From the NCBI RefSeq assembly GCF_018403325.1, contig NZ_BOSL01000007.1:186001-250000 (forward strand): DNA of 64,000 bases. Reading direction: 5' to 3'. The stretch is from Paenibacillus vini (GTDB taxonomy: Bacteria > Bacillota > Bacilli > Paenibacillales > Paenibacillaceae). Positions within the stretch are counted from its first letter, which is position 1, and each line of letters opens with the position of its first letter. The notes under the pieces were generated by a model. The model was not told the DNA's origin. It was given only the letters and a program-made list of their open reading frames with translations, and made no database searches. This document shows, piece by piece, positions 52,044-59,554 of this stretch. Made by a program: the position numbers and the translations under genes.

Positions 52044-52539
52044 GTATGATGATAAATGGATTCATAAATACGAAGAAGAAGTCAATTTATTAGAGTTGAT
52101 CTTTGGCGAAGAGATTATTACTTTTGAGCATTTCGGAAGTACGTCAGTTCCAGGAATGAAGGCTAAACCCGTCATTGACATGATGTGTATAGTTAAGGAC
52201 ATTAATAAAATCGACAGCTTCAATGAGAAAATGAATTCGCTTGGGTATGATGTAGCCGGGGAGTGGGGGTTACCCGGAAGAAGGTTGTTTCGAAAAGGCG
52301 GGGAGAACCGAAGTCATCATATCCATTTTTACCAATTTGATAATCCGCAAATACATAGGCATTTGATCTTTCGAGACTATTTGAGATCACACCCGGATGA
52401 GGTTGAACTTTATACAAACCTGAAGGTAGAATTAGCGGAACGATTTGATGATACAAGTTTTTATAGTCAAGCCAAAAAACCATTTGTTAAGGAAATGGAG
52501 AATAGAGCGCTTCAATGGCATTCGAATAAGAACCAATAA
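52024..52539 (+). CDS. GrpB/UPF0157 nucleotidyltransferase-fold protein
   Basis: A 171-residue GrpB-family protein: FEHFGSTSVPGMKAKPVIDMMCIV contains the GS...D-x-D-like nucleotidyltransferase motif, followed by HHIHFYQFDNPQIHRHLIFRDYLR typical of the family. In other bacteria a GrpB domain is fused to dephospho-CoA kinase; the reaction of stand-alone members is unknown. Overlaps the preceding gene. Confidence 0.85.
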   Translation: MKIRLTEYDDKWIHKYEEEVNLLELIFGEEIITFEHFGSTSVPGMKAKPVIDMMCIVKDINKIDSFNEKMNSLGYDVAGEWGLPGRRLFRKGGENRSHHIHFYQFDNPQIHRHLIFRDYLRSHPDEVELYTNLKVELAERFDDTSFYSQAKKPFVKEMENRALQWHSNKNQ

Positions 52540-52559
52540 TAGAAGAGTGGGGAAAAGAC

Positions 52560-52952
52560 ATGCCATCCAACGGGAGTATAACGAAAGAAGAGATTAAGAT
52601 ATTAATTGACTATCTTGAATTCTTTCAGAATACGGATAGTATCTTTTTTACTGTGGAAAAAGGTTATTGGGTAGAGAGCTCAGAAGTCAGTGAGTTTAGA
52701 AAACAGCTAAGCGATACTAATTTCTTAATAGTTTTTGATTGGGTTCAATGGATTAGTGACAATAAAGAATTTAAAGATATAAACAACGATTTGTACAGTG
52801 AAATCATGAATGCAGATCTAGAAACACTTAGAAAATTAATGACTAGCTATATTCGGGGAGACAGATTTAACGAAGGTTTGTTTATAAATGTGATTTTAAA
52901 GGGGCATGTCACCAATATTTTATTAAGACTTCAAGAGCTCTCGAGATCCTAA
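52560..52952 (+). CDS. Small hypothetical protein, possibly DUF6508
   Basis: A 130-residue helical protein (ITKEEIKILIDYLEFFQ, VFDWVQWISDNKEF, MTSYIRGDRFNEGLFINVI, then a C-terminal LRLQEL). The pattern 'Y-x-R-x-D-R-F-x-E-G' near the end is like DUF6508 proteins. Function unknown. Starts 20 bp after the GrpB gene. Confidence 0.55.
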   Translation: MPSNGSITKEEIKILIDYLEFFQNTDSIFFTVEKGYWVESSEVSEFRKQLSDTNFLIVFDWVQWISDNKEFKDINNDLYSEIMNADLETLRKLMTSYIRGDRFNEGLFINVILKGHVTNILLRLQELSRS

Positions 52953-53035
52953 GGGAGCCTTAGTAAAAGTAAAACAAATGATGATCCTAATAAATCTGTG
53001 TAAAGATCGCGAGAATTCTAAGGAATTACCAAGGG

Positions 53036-53064
53036 TTGACATGGAAAATAATTGATGTTACCAT
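53036..53064 (+). promoter_or_regulatory. Strong sigma-A promoter of the esterase leader
   Basis: TTGACA (53036-53041), 17-bp spacer, TACCAT (53059-53064) with an extended TG at 53056-53057. It predicts transcription starting near 53071, about 365 nt upstream of the esterase start codon. Confidence 0.7.
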
Positions 53065-53070
53065 CTCTTT

Positions 53071-53436
53071 ATCTGATACGAACGGAGGGGTTACGTGTGT
53101 TAAACTAATTCTTCGAAATTCTTTGCACAATGAATATTACAATGCTTTAAGGCTATTTGTGTGCATAGTAATCGAAGAATGGTTTGCCTGCGCGGTAACC
53201 TAGATATGTTATATGCGAGTGAGAACAGCGGTAACTCAATTCTCATATTGCATAGACTGGATTTGAAGAAAATCTAACGAAATTTATAAGGATCTATTCT
53301 TTTACTGACCTAATAGAGTCTGTCATTAGAATAATCTATTTATTTCGTACATTCTCCATTTCCTATTCGATTACTGACAGCACAGGCCAATAGCCTGTGT
53401 TTTTTGTTTTTAATATATATAATTGGAGGGATTTAC
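53071..53436 (+). promoter_or_regulatory. Candidate antibiotic-responsive leader (attenuator)
   Basis: The leader has an excellent ribosome binding site (GGAGGGG, 53084-53090) followed by a minimal ORF: GTG-TTA-AAC-TAA at 53097, or GTG-TGT-TAA at 53095. A long hairpin follows: ATTCTTCGA (53108-53116) with TCGAAGAAT (53172-53180), and inside it GCACAA with TTGTGTGC. CTGTCA (53320-53325) can pair with TGACAG (53375-53380) just before an intrinsic terminator. This layout is that of ribosome-mediated attenuators of resistance genes. It carries no T-box or known riboswitch motif that I can see. Confidence 0.55.
53381..53410 (+). terminator. Intrinsic terminator in the 5' leader
   Basis: CACAGGC (53381-53387) pairs with GCCTGTG (53393-53399) and is followed by TTTTTTG. 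It lies 27 bp before the esterase start, inside its own leader, so it probably regulates rather than merely ends transcription. Confidence 0.8.
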
Positions 53437-54279
53437 GTGAACGAACGAATTATTGAAATAGATGGCATTAAACTGTGCTCGGATACTTTCGGAAAACTGA
53501 ATGACCCGGCTATTTTGCTCATTATGGGTGCCCAATCCTCGATGATTTGGTGGGAGGAAGAATTCTGCCAACGATTAGCAGATGCAGGTCGTTTTGTTAT
53601 TCGTTTCGATAACCGCGATGTTGGACGTTCAACCACTTACGAACCCGGCCAACCGAAGTATACTTTCGAAGATATGGCTGATGATGCAGTAAGAGTATTG
53701 GATGCTTATGAAATAAAACAAGCGCATATCCTGGGCATGTCCATGGGCGGGATGCTGACTCAAATGATAGCTCTTCGGCACCCGGAAAGGGTTATAACAA
53801 TTACCCTCCTTGCCACGTCGAACTTTGCTTCGCATCTCCCTCCGATGGAGGATAAGGTAATGGACTTTTTCTCGAATATAGGGGATATAGATTGGAAGGA
53901 CGAATCATCGGTAATCAAATTTACGATTGATAAATCAAGGATTCTTGTGGGTTCAAAGCATCTTTTTAATGAGAAGAAAATTGGTGTTTTGGCTGCAAAT
54001 GAATTTGCAAGAGGCAGCAATATGGCCAGCATGAATAATCATGCCTTACTGGCAGGCGGGGAATCCTATCTAGCTAGGACAAGTGAAATTAATGTGCCCG
54101 CTCTGATTATACACGGCACGGACGACCCTATCATTCCTTTTAAACACGGACAAAATCTAGCCAAAGAAATCCCGGGCGCAGTGTTACTTTCATTGGAGGG
54201 TACCGGGCATGAACTTCATTATGATGACTGGGATTTAATCGTCGATTCTATTGTAGAGCATACTTCGAGATCAAACTAA
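53437..54279 (+). CDS. Alpha/beta hydrolase, macrolide-esterase (EstT/EstX)-like
   Basis: A 280-residue serine hydrolase. The nucleophile is Ser102 in GMSMGGM; Asp230 (HGTDDPIIP) and His258 (GTGHELHYDDW) complete the triad. LNDPAILLIMGAQSSMIWWEEEFC, FVIRFDNRDVGRST and SNFASHLPPMEDKVMDFF resemble the EstX/EstT hydrolases, of which EstT opens 16-membered macrolide lactones. Substrate here is inference, but the attenuator-like leader supports an antibiotic-resistance role. GTG 53437 has TTGGAGGG upstream. Confidence 0.75.
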   Translation: MNERIIEIDGIKLCSDTFGKLNDPAILLIMGAQSSMIWWEEEFCQRLADAGRFVIRFDNRDVGRSTTYEPGQPKYTFEDMADDAVRVLDAYEIKQAHILGMSMGGMLTQMIALRHPERVITITLLATSNFASHLPPMEDKVMDFFSNIGDIDWKDESSVIKFTIDKSRILVGSKHLFNEKKIGVLAANEFARGSNMASMNNHALLAGGESYLARTSEINVPALIIHGTDDPIIPFKHGQNLAKEIPGAVLLSLEGTGHELHYDDWDLIVDSIVEHTSRSN

Positions 54280-54298
54280 TTAAGTTAATACTGTAATG

Positions 54299-54376
54299 GT
54301 CGCCCCAATCTATGAATTGTGCGGTCCATAGGCTGGGGCGTTCCTAACTACTGAAGTGTTTAAGAGGTCGTTATAA
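54299..54376 (+). repeat. attC-like 3' part (site 16)
   Basis: CGCCCCA / TGGGGCG arm (another paired variant of the third arm), then a degenerate spacer and GTTATAA (54370-54376) just ahead of the Nudix gene. It also probably terminates the esterase transcript. This is the last recognisable site of the array. Confidence 0.5.
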
Positions 54377-54397
54377 CAAAAACAGGAGGTTGTTGTT

Positions 54398-55060
54398 ATG
54401 GATTCTGAGCTTATCAATATTTTTAATGATCAAAGAGAGCCGATAGGTGTCGCAACTAGAAAAGAAGTCCATAAACATGGTTATTGGCATGAAGCTTTCC
54501 ATTGCTGGTTTATAAGTAGGGATGAGTTCGATGACTACATCTATTTGCAACTCAGAAGTGAACATAAACGGGATTACCCTAATTTATTTGATATTACGGC
54601 CGCAGGCCATTTATTATTTAATGAATCTGTAGCGGATGGAATAAGAGAGATTAAAGAGGAGACCGGCATTGACGTTGCTTACCATGAATTAATTTCATTG
54701 GGTATACTTGATTATGTTGTAGTAAAAAATGATTTTATTGATAAAGAAATTGCTCATGTATATTTACATAATTACAACAGGCCGCTTGATGATTTTACGG
54801 TTCAAAGTGAAGAGGTTTCAGGGATGTTTATGACGCGCTTTTCTGATTTTTATGAGCTGTGGATGGGCCAACGGGATCAAATAGATTTGCAAGGATTTGT
54901 TATGGATGAACAGGGAAATAGAATCGAGATAAATAAAGTGGTTGAAAAAGTACAGTTCGTCCCTCATGATGAAGAGTTTTACAAATTAATAGTTGATAAA
55001 ATCAAGAGTTTCCTAGAGCTTGAGGAGGGATCCTATGAAAGTAAAACGAATAGTCGCTAA
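54398..55060 (+). CDS. Nudix hydrolase, IPP-isomerase-like (YfcD type)
   Basis: A 220-residue protein of the Nudix clan: ELINIFNDQREPIGVATRKEVHKHGYWHEAFHCWF, then the Nudix box from AAGHLLFNESVADGIREIKEETG. The order is that of isopentenyl-diphosphate-isomerase-like Nudix enzymes such as YfcD. AGGAGG precedes the ATG. Its end overlaps the next gene by 26 bp. Confidence 0.85.
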   Translation: MDSELINIFNDQREPIGVATRKEVHKHGYWHEAFHCWFISRDEFDDYIYLQLRSEHKRDYPNLFDITAAGHLLFNESVADGIREIKEETGIDVAYHELISLGILDYVVVKNDFIDKEIAHVYLHNYNRPLDDFTVQSEEVSGMFMTRFSDFYELWMGQRDQIDLQGFVMDEQGNRIEINKVVEKVQFVPHDEEFYKLIVDKIKSFLELEEGSYESKTNSR

Positions 55061-55391
55061 CTTTTATACAGAGCAAACTGAAGCAGCTAAACAATTTTAT
55101 CAGGAAATTCTGGGGTTAGATATCTTAATGGATCTTGGATGGATAACTACCTATGGTTCCCAAGAAAAGATGGACGTGCAAATCAGCTTTATGTCTGAAG
55201 GAGGGAATTCAACGGAAGTGCCCGATATCTCGATCGAAGTAGATGATGTCGAAGAGGCATTAAATCGAATGAAAGAGGCGGGTTTTTCAATCGAGTATGG
55301 ACCGGCTGATGAGCCTTGGGGTGTCCGCAGGTTCTTTGTTAGAGATCCATTCAATAAACTTGTAAATATTCTTACTCATAAACCTCGCTGA
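55035..55391 (+). CDS. VOC/glyoxalase-fold protein
   Basis: A 118-residue VOC protein (VKRIVANFYTEQTEAAKQFYQEILGL, ISIEVDDVEEALNRMKEAGF, FFVRDPFNKLVNILTH). ATG 55035 has GAGGAGG and lies inside the Nudix gene, so the two are translationally coupled. Substrate unknown. Confidence 0.8.
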   Translation: MKVKRIVANFYTEQTEAAKQFYQEILGLDILMDLGWITTYGSQEKMDVQISFMSEGGNSTEVPDISIEVDDVEEALNRMKEAGFSIEYGPADEPWGVRRFFVRDPFNKLVNILTHKPR

Positions 55392-55461
55392 GAGTAGTCT
55401 AAGACATTGATTCGTGATTACAATTCCATTGTAATAATCAAGTCCAACATCTTTCCTTATT

Positions 55462-55494
55462 ACCCATCATGCATGGAGCATGGTGGGTTTTTCG
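55462..55494 (+). terminator. Rho-independent terminator
   Basis: CCCATCATGC pairs with GCATGGTGGG (one wobble), loop ATGGA, followed by TTTTT. It ends the Nudix-VOC unit. Confidence 0.85.
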
Positions 55495-55595
55495 ATTTTC
55501 AGTTAGGTCTGCTAAAACAAGGCTTCTCAAAGACCCAAAATTTCATCCATGATTTTTGATTTTTCGGGCACTCTAAGGGCAAGGAGCTGATGGAC

Positions 55596-55712
55596 ATGGT
55601 GCTTACCCTGAAAAAATACCACCGTCGCAGACTTTGGCTAAGAAAGCTGTGGCGGGGCGAACGGTCAGGATTGAACCGGCAGTTACAAAATGATGATATG
55701 TGGCCTGTGTAA
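55596..55712 (+). CDS. Small basic ORF (38 aa), doubtful
   Basis: ATG 55596 has AAGGAG nine bases upstream and encodes a very basic peptide (KKYHRRRLWLRKLWRGERSG). Its base composition resembles the core genome rather than the island. No family is recognised. The remaining sequence between 55392 and 55743 shows only terminators. Confidence 0.35.
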   Translation: MVLTLKKYHRRRLWLRKLWRGERSGLNRQLQNDDMWPV

Positions 55713-55743
55713 AGGAGTTAGAAATTTCAGAACTTAGTGCAAA

Positions 55744-55778
55744 CAAAAGAGGCTCCCATTATAGGGAAGCCTCTCTGC
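55744..55778 (-). terminator. Terminator of lexA
   Basis: On the minus strand AGAGGCTTCCC pairs with GGGAGCCTCT, followed by TTTTG. Marks the right border of the island. Confidence 0.8.
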
Positions 55779-55791
55779 TTAATAGCAATAA

Positions 55792-56418
55792 TTAGTGCAA
55801 ATCACGGAATAGTCCGACAACCTTACCAAGAATGCTCACATGCTTCAGACGAATCGGTTCCATCGTAGGATTCTCCGGCTGTAAGCGGATGTGATCCTTC
55901 TCTTTGTAGAAGGTCTTAACGGTTGCTTCATCGTCTTCGGTCATGGCAACCACGATATCGCCGTTATTGGCTGTCTGTTGCTGCCTTACGATCACATAGT
56001 CTCCATTATGAATCCCGGCTTCGATCATGCTGTTTCCAATAACGGATAACATGAAAACTTCGCCATCTGCTGAATAATGATCCGGCAGCGGGAAATAATC
56101 CTCTATGTTCTCGGTGGCCGTAATCGGTACACCTGCAGTAACTTTGCCAACTACCGGAACGCGAGTCACGCTATGAGCGAACATTCCGATCGTATCGGAG
56201 TCATCCTGACCCAGAAGCTCGATGGCCCGAGGCTTAGTCGGGTCGCGGCGGATGAAGCCTTTCTTCTCAAGCCGGTCTAGATGGCCGTGTACCGTTGAGC
56301 TGGAAGCTAGTCCAACTGCTTCGCCGATTTCACGTACGGAAGGAGGATAGCCTTTCATTCGGACCTCGTTGCGGATAAATTCTAGTATTGCCTGTTGACG
56401 GCTGGACACCTTGGACAT
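55792..56418 (-). CDS. lexA: SOS repressor LexA
   Basis: A 208-residue repressor of the SOS regulon that self-cleaves when activated by RecA filaments. The winged-helix DNA-binding domain holds [23 protein letters not shown]. The cleavage site is Ala95-Gly96 (VTAGVP). The catalytic dyad is Ser130 (GNSM) and Lys168 (ATVK). Start at 56418 (MSKVSSRQQ) matches the family; two in-frame ATGs upstream give only a few more residues. Divergent from yneA, with shared SOS boxes. Confidence 0.97.
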   Translation of the reverse strand: MSKVSSRQQAILEFIRNEVRMKGYPPSVREIGEAVGLASSSTVHGHLDRLEKKGFIRRDPTKPRAIELLGQDDSDTIGMFAHSVTRVPVVGKVTAGVPITATENIEDYFPLPDHYSADGEVFMLSVIGNSMIEAGIHNGDYVIVRQQQTANNGDIVVAMTEDDEATVKTFYKEKDHIRLQPENPTMEPIRLKHVSILGKVVGLFRDLH

Positions 56419-56464
56419 AACGATCATCAACCCCATTAGTAACGTTTGGAAAAATTATAACATA

Positions 56465-56476
56465 GAACTTCCGTTC
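56465..56476. promoter_or_regulatory. SOS box 1 (lexA side)
   Basis: GAAC-TTCC-GTTC followed by G, a perfect GAAC-N4-GTTC site 47 bp from the lexA start; autoregulatory. Confidence 0.85.
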
Positions 56477-56504
56477 GTACAAACATAAGTTCTAAATAAG
56501 AAGG

Positions 56505-56516
56505 GAACAATTGTTC
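56505..56516. promoter_or_regulatory. SOS box 2 (central)
   Basis: GAAC-AATT-GTTC, a perfect site between the divergent genes. A near-match, AAAC-AAGT-GTTC, lies at 56533-56544, and GAAC-ATTT-GTTT at 56569-56580 overlaps the yneA leader. The array of sites fits tight SOS control of both genes. Confidence 0.85.
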
Positions 56517-56592
56517 GAAAAACTATTGAATCAAACAAGTGTTCGTGTTATATTAAAAACAAATATAAGAACATTTGTTTGGAGTGATGAAT

Positions 56593-56955
56593 ATGCTGAA
56601 ATACAGTACATATCAAAGTATCTATGATAAACCTCAAGCGACCCGTTCCAATTGGGTTGATGGAATAAGAAGTTCGAGGCTGGGCAGAAGTATGGTTAAG
56701 ATTGCTTTGTTGCTGATCGTATTAATGTTGACAGGGACAGGGGTTGTCTCGGCTTTTGCGGCGGCTTCCGATGGACATGACCGGACTGAATCATCTACGT
56801 TCGTGGTGAGACCCGGAGATACCTTGTGGGAAATTGCCGTTGATCATAAACCTCGCGGCAAAGACACCAGAGTTTATGTTGAAGCCATTAAACGGATTAA
56901 CGGGTTAAACAGCAGCGGCATACAGGCGGGCGACACTCTAATTCTCCCAGATTAA
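56593..56955 (+). CDS. yneA: YneA-like SOS cell-division inhibitor (LysM)
   Basis: A 120-residue protein: cytoplasmic basic N-terminus, one membrane helix (about 36-60), and a LysM domain at the C-terminus (TFVVRPGDTLWEIAV...INGLNSSGIQAGDTLILP). Position, divergence from lexA and SOS boxes match B. subtilis yneA, which delays division during DNA damage. ATG 56593 is preferred, with GGAG 8 bases upstream. Sequence similarity to B. subtilis YneA outside LysM is limited. Confidence 0.85.
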   Translation: MLKYSTYQSIYDKPQATRSNWVDGIRSSRLGRSMVKIALLLIVLMLTGTGVVSAFAAASDGHDRTESSTFVVRPGDTLWEIAVDHKPRGKDTRVYVEAIKRINGLNSSGIQAGDTLILPD

Positions 56956-57001
56956 GCATATAATTGCGTGAACTTTCCTTTATATATATGAATGTTTTAT
57001 T

Positions 57002-57046
57002 AAGAGCTTGGTACAAGGGCAACTCGCCTTGACAAGCTCTTTTTAT
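57002..57046 (+). terminator. Rho-independent terminator after yneA
   Basis: AGAGCTTG pairs with CAAGCTCT, with an inner AAGG/CCTT stem, followed by TTTTT. Confidence 0.85.
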
Positions 57047-57103
57047 CATGTCAAAGTAAGAATTGTTGCCTTATGAAATATTTAAAGAAACAGGAGGGAA
57101 ACC

Positions 57104-57277
57104 ATGGATATAGATACATTGGTGAACCGTATTAATGAACTGGCACGTAAAGATAAAGCAGAGGGTTTGACCGAAGACGAGATGCTGGAAAGAGCCCAAC
57201 TGCGCGAAACTTACTTGCAGAACATACGGAGAAATTTCCGCCAACAGCTCGAATCAATCGAAATCGTGGATAAGTAA
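57104..57277 (+). CDS. ynzC: DUF896 protein YnzC
   Basis: A 57-residue ORF starting at ATG 57104 with an AGGAGGG site. VNRINELARKDKAEGLTEDE and ETYLQNIRRNFRQQLESI are the two helices of the DUF896/YnzC family, whose B. subtilis gene belongs to the lexA-yneA-yneB-ynzC SOS locus. Short helical-hairpin protein of unknown role. yneB (resolvase) is absent here. Confidence 0.93.
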   Translation: MDIDTLVNRINELARKDKAEGLTEDEMLERAQLRETYLQNIRRNFRQQLESIEIVDK

Positions 57278-57330
57278 AGCATGGCCGCCAGGCCTTGCAT
57301 ACATAACCATACATTTTAGGAGGAAAGATC

Positions 57331-57867
57331 ATGGCTTCGTTTGACAGAAAGGTAGAAAGAAATCAGATTCGAATGAACAAAAAGGGGAAGGGTCCCAACC
57401 TGAATAATAACCGCGGAGGACAAAACTCCCGCAATGCATTGGGGTCTAAGGGTGAAGGTGATATTTTCAAAGGACGGAATCTGATCTTGCCTGCTGTCTT
57501 GGTACTGTTAGCTCTGCTGTATGCTGCGGTTGGCCTGGTTGGAAGCGCTTCGGAAGTAAATTCGGGATTGTTTTGGTTGACGATCGTGCTGTATCTCATT
57601 TTGGCACTGGCTATTTTCCTTAGAAAGCCGTATTTGCGGATTAACAAGGAATGGCTCTATACCTCCAAGTTCAATCGGGATAAGATCTTGCAAGCGAGCA
57701 ACATCAGCAAAATCAAAATTGATCGCAGCAAAGTGATGATCGTACCGAAAGGGAAAGAAAATAACTGGGTATTTTTGCGCGTTCGCAACCGTTTTGATAC
57801 GGCAGCTATGGGTGATCGCTTGGAACAATATGCAAAAGTCCATCATGTAACGTTTGAACGGGAATAG
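57331..57867 (+). CDS. Membrane protein of unknown function
   Basis: A 178-residue protein with a basic, Asn/Gly-rich cytoplasmic N-terminus (about 1-48), two membrane helices (about 50-70 and 79-97) and a C-terminal soluble domain (YLRINKEWLYTSKFNRDKIL...) with the look of a bacterial PH-like domain. It sits 53 bp after ynzC. Likely Paenibacillus-conserved; no function assigned. Confidence 0.7.
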   Translation: MASFDRKVERNQIRMNKKGKGPNLNNNRGGQNSRNALGSKGEGDIFKGRNLILPAVLVLLALLYAAVGLVGSASEVNSGLFWLTIVLYLILALAIFLRKPYLRINKEWLYTSKFNRDKILQASNISKIKIDRSKVMIVPKGKENNWVFLRVRNRFDTAAMGDRLEQYAKVHHVTFERE

Positions 57868-57924
57868 AGACAGATAGCAGGTTTTTTATGAGGTGAATAT
57901 ATTCGGGGGAGAGTGTAAAGAGAA

Positions 57925-58719
57925 ATGGCGATTAAAGCGGTATGTTTTGACCTGGACGATACTTTATTGTGGGATGAGCGAAGTGTGAGAGAAGCGTTTG
58001 AAGCGACTTGCCTCCGTGCTAAGGATGCTGCCGGAACCGATCCGGCTAAGCTGGAGCAGGCGGTGCGTAAAGAAGCGCGTGAGCTTTATGAATCTTATGA
58101 GACCTTCCCGTTTACGAAAATGATCGGAATCAATCCTTTTGAGGGATTATGGGCGAATTTTACCGCCGGGGAACAACCGGAATTTCGCCAGCTTGAACAG
58201 CTCGCTCCGGTATACCGTAAAGAATCCTGGAGACGCGGTTTATTGGCTTTGGGAGTAGACGACGATGTCTTGGCTGGAGAACTGGCGGAGCAGTTCGGCC
58301 GGGAACGGCGCTCGCGTCCGCATGTATATGAAGAAACCTTTACCATTTTGAACGAATTGAAGGGAAATGTGAAGCTGTTGCTCCTAACGAACGGTTGTCC
58401 GGCCCTTCAACAGGAGAAACTGGATGGAGTGCCTGAGCTCGCCGGTTATTTTGATGAGATCGTAATTTCCGGAGCATTCGGCAAAGGTAAACCCGACTCC
58501 ACGATTTTCCGCCACGCTGTGGAACGTCTTGGCGTTGAGCCTGAGGATAGCCTTATGGTAGGGGATAAGCTGACTACCGATATTTGCGGCGGATTGAGCG
58601 TCGGAATGACGACAGTATGGGTCAATCGTGACGGGAAATCCCGTACGGATGAAATCGTCCCTGACTATGAGATTCAGCATTTATCTCAATTGCACGATAT
58701 TATTGCTAAATTTAGTTAA
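57925..58719 (+). CDS. HAD-superfamily phosphatase
   Basis: A 264-residue haloacid-dehalogenase-type phosphatase: motif I CFDLDDTLL (nucleophile Asp), motif II LLLTNGCP, Lys in GKGKPD and motif IV VGDKLTTDICGG. The helical cap between motifs I and II is of the subfamily-I type, closest to N-acylneuraminate-9-phosphatase/YjjG-like enzymes. Substrate unknown. ATG at 57925 follows GGGGGAGAG. Confidence 0.85.
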   Translation: MAIKAVCFDLDDTLLWDERSVREAFEATCLRAKDAAGTDPAKLEQAVRKEARELYESYETFPFTKMIGINPFEGLWANFTAGEQPEFRQLEQLAPVYRKESWRRGLLALGVDDDVLAGELAEQFGRERRSRPHVYEETFTILNELKGNVKLLLLTNGCPALQQEKLDGVPELAGYFDEIVISGAFGKGKPDSTIFRHAVERLGVEPEDSLMVGDKLTTDICGGLSVGMTTVWVNRDGKSRTDEIVPDYEIQHLSQLHDIIAKFS

Positions 58720-58780
58720 TTTATCAAAAGTCTAAGTTGTATTGTGATCAAAAATCAATGAGTAATTAGGAGGGAATAAC

Positions 58781-59194
58781 TTGAAAAGGATGTTCTGGCT
58801 GCCGGTCAGCCTTGCAGTGCTGCTTCTAGTGCTGGGCGGTTGCGGTAAAAAAGAGAATGAAGCTCATCATGCCTCTGCCGACAATAATTTGGAACCGATC
58901 AAAGTGGAGCTTAAAGTCAATCCGACCGAGGTTCAAATCGGAGCAAAGGTAACTTTTGAGGCAACTGTGACACATCAAGGAAACAATGTGGATGATGCCA
59001 ATGAAGTGATGTTCGAATTTTGGAAGGACGGCGACAAGGACGAGGATCATAGCAAGGAGATCGTAACCGGATCCGGAAACGGGAAATATGTGTTCGAGAC
59101 TTCTTTTGATGAAGCGGGCCAATATCACGTCATTTCCCATGTTACCGCTCGTGACCAGCATTCCATGCCTTCCGCCGACTTAACGGTGAAATAG
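58781..59194 (+). CDS. Lipoprotein with YtkA-like domain
   Basis: A 137-residue lipoprotein: signal VSLAVLLLVLGGC with lipobox Cys at about 21, then an Ig-like domain (VELKVNPTEVQIGAKVTFEATVTHQGNNV...) of the YtkA/FixH type. TTG start with AGGAGGG. The acidic WKDGDKDEDH stretch may bind metal, but this is speculation. Confidence 0.8.
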   Translation: MKRMFWLPVSLAVLLLVLGGCGKKENEAHHASADNNLEPIKVELKVNPTEVQIGAKVTFEATVTHQGNNVDDANEVMFEFWKDGDKDEDHSKEIVTGSGNGKYVFETSFDEAGQYHVISHVTARDQHSMPSADLTVK

Positions 59195-59223
59195 GAACAA
59201 GTTATTCCTTACAGTAAACTCAA

Positions 59224-59266
59224 TAAAGGCTGCCTTTATTCCGATGGGAGGAGGCAGTCTTTGTTT
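59224..59266 (+). terminator. Rho-independent terminator
   Basis: AAAGGCTGCCT pairs with AGGCAGTCTTT (wobbles), ending the lipoprotein transcript. Confidence 0.7.
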
Positions 59267-59269
59267 ATA

Positions 59270-59554
59270 AAGGAACTGACCTTTAGCTGATGTGTGAATT
59301 CACGAACTTTATTTAGCATAAAAGCGAGTTTGTTCGTGTTTTATATCCTGATTTTATTTATGGGATTAATAAGCTTTTTTATGAGCTGCACTCCGCTTCG
59401 TTCAATGAATCGCGTGCAGACGGCTTATATTATTTTGCGGTAAAAAACCCATCAGTTAAGGACTGGCGCGGAGTACAGAATACATATTGTGTCTTTCCTT
59501 AAACGCTGCATTCTGATAAACTAAAACTTAACGTTTTACGGGAGGGTATTGATC
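59270..59554. other. Gene-free leader region of metH
   Basis: No ORF of note. I looked for the S-box (SAM riboswitch) and a cobalamin-riboswitch B12 box, which often precede metH, and saw neither. The sequence is AT-rich, with a GAATTCACGAAC / GTTCGTG partial inverted repeat at 59295-59335. Confidence 0.4.

Larger units (their letters stand above)
20386..55742. mobile_element. Accessory island between glnA and lexA
   Basis: The stretch between the glnA terminator and the lexA terminator is visibly richer in A+T than the flanking core. It carries a phage-type integrase at its left end, an integron-like cassette array, many pseudogenes and resistance-like cargo. In B. subtilis the glnA-lexA interval also holds variable genes. 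I could not find a clear direct repeat marking both ends, so the exact borders and mode of entry are inferred. Confidence 0.6.

Noticed and set aside
53071-53436. T-box or metabolite riboswitch in the esterase leader
   Set aside because: No T-box sequence (AGGGTGG..CCGCG), no S-box, purine, lysine or similar conserved core; the minimal ORF behind a strong ribosome binding site fits translation-linked attenuation better.
25666-54376. Ordinary MITE or bcr1-like interspersed repeats
   Set aside because: Considered seriously because they are palindromic. Rejected as the main view because unit ends pair with their own heads and vary from unit to unit, which fixed-sequence MITEs would not do. Not fully excluded for the decayed copies.
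59270-59554. SAM or cobalamin riboswitch before metH
   Set aside because: Looked for but the conserved motifs are not present.
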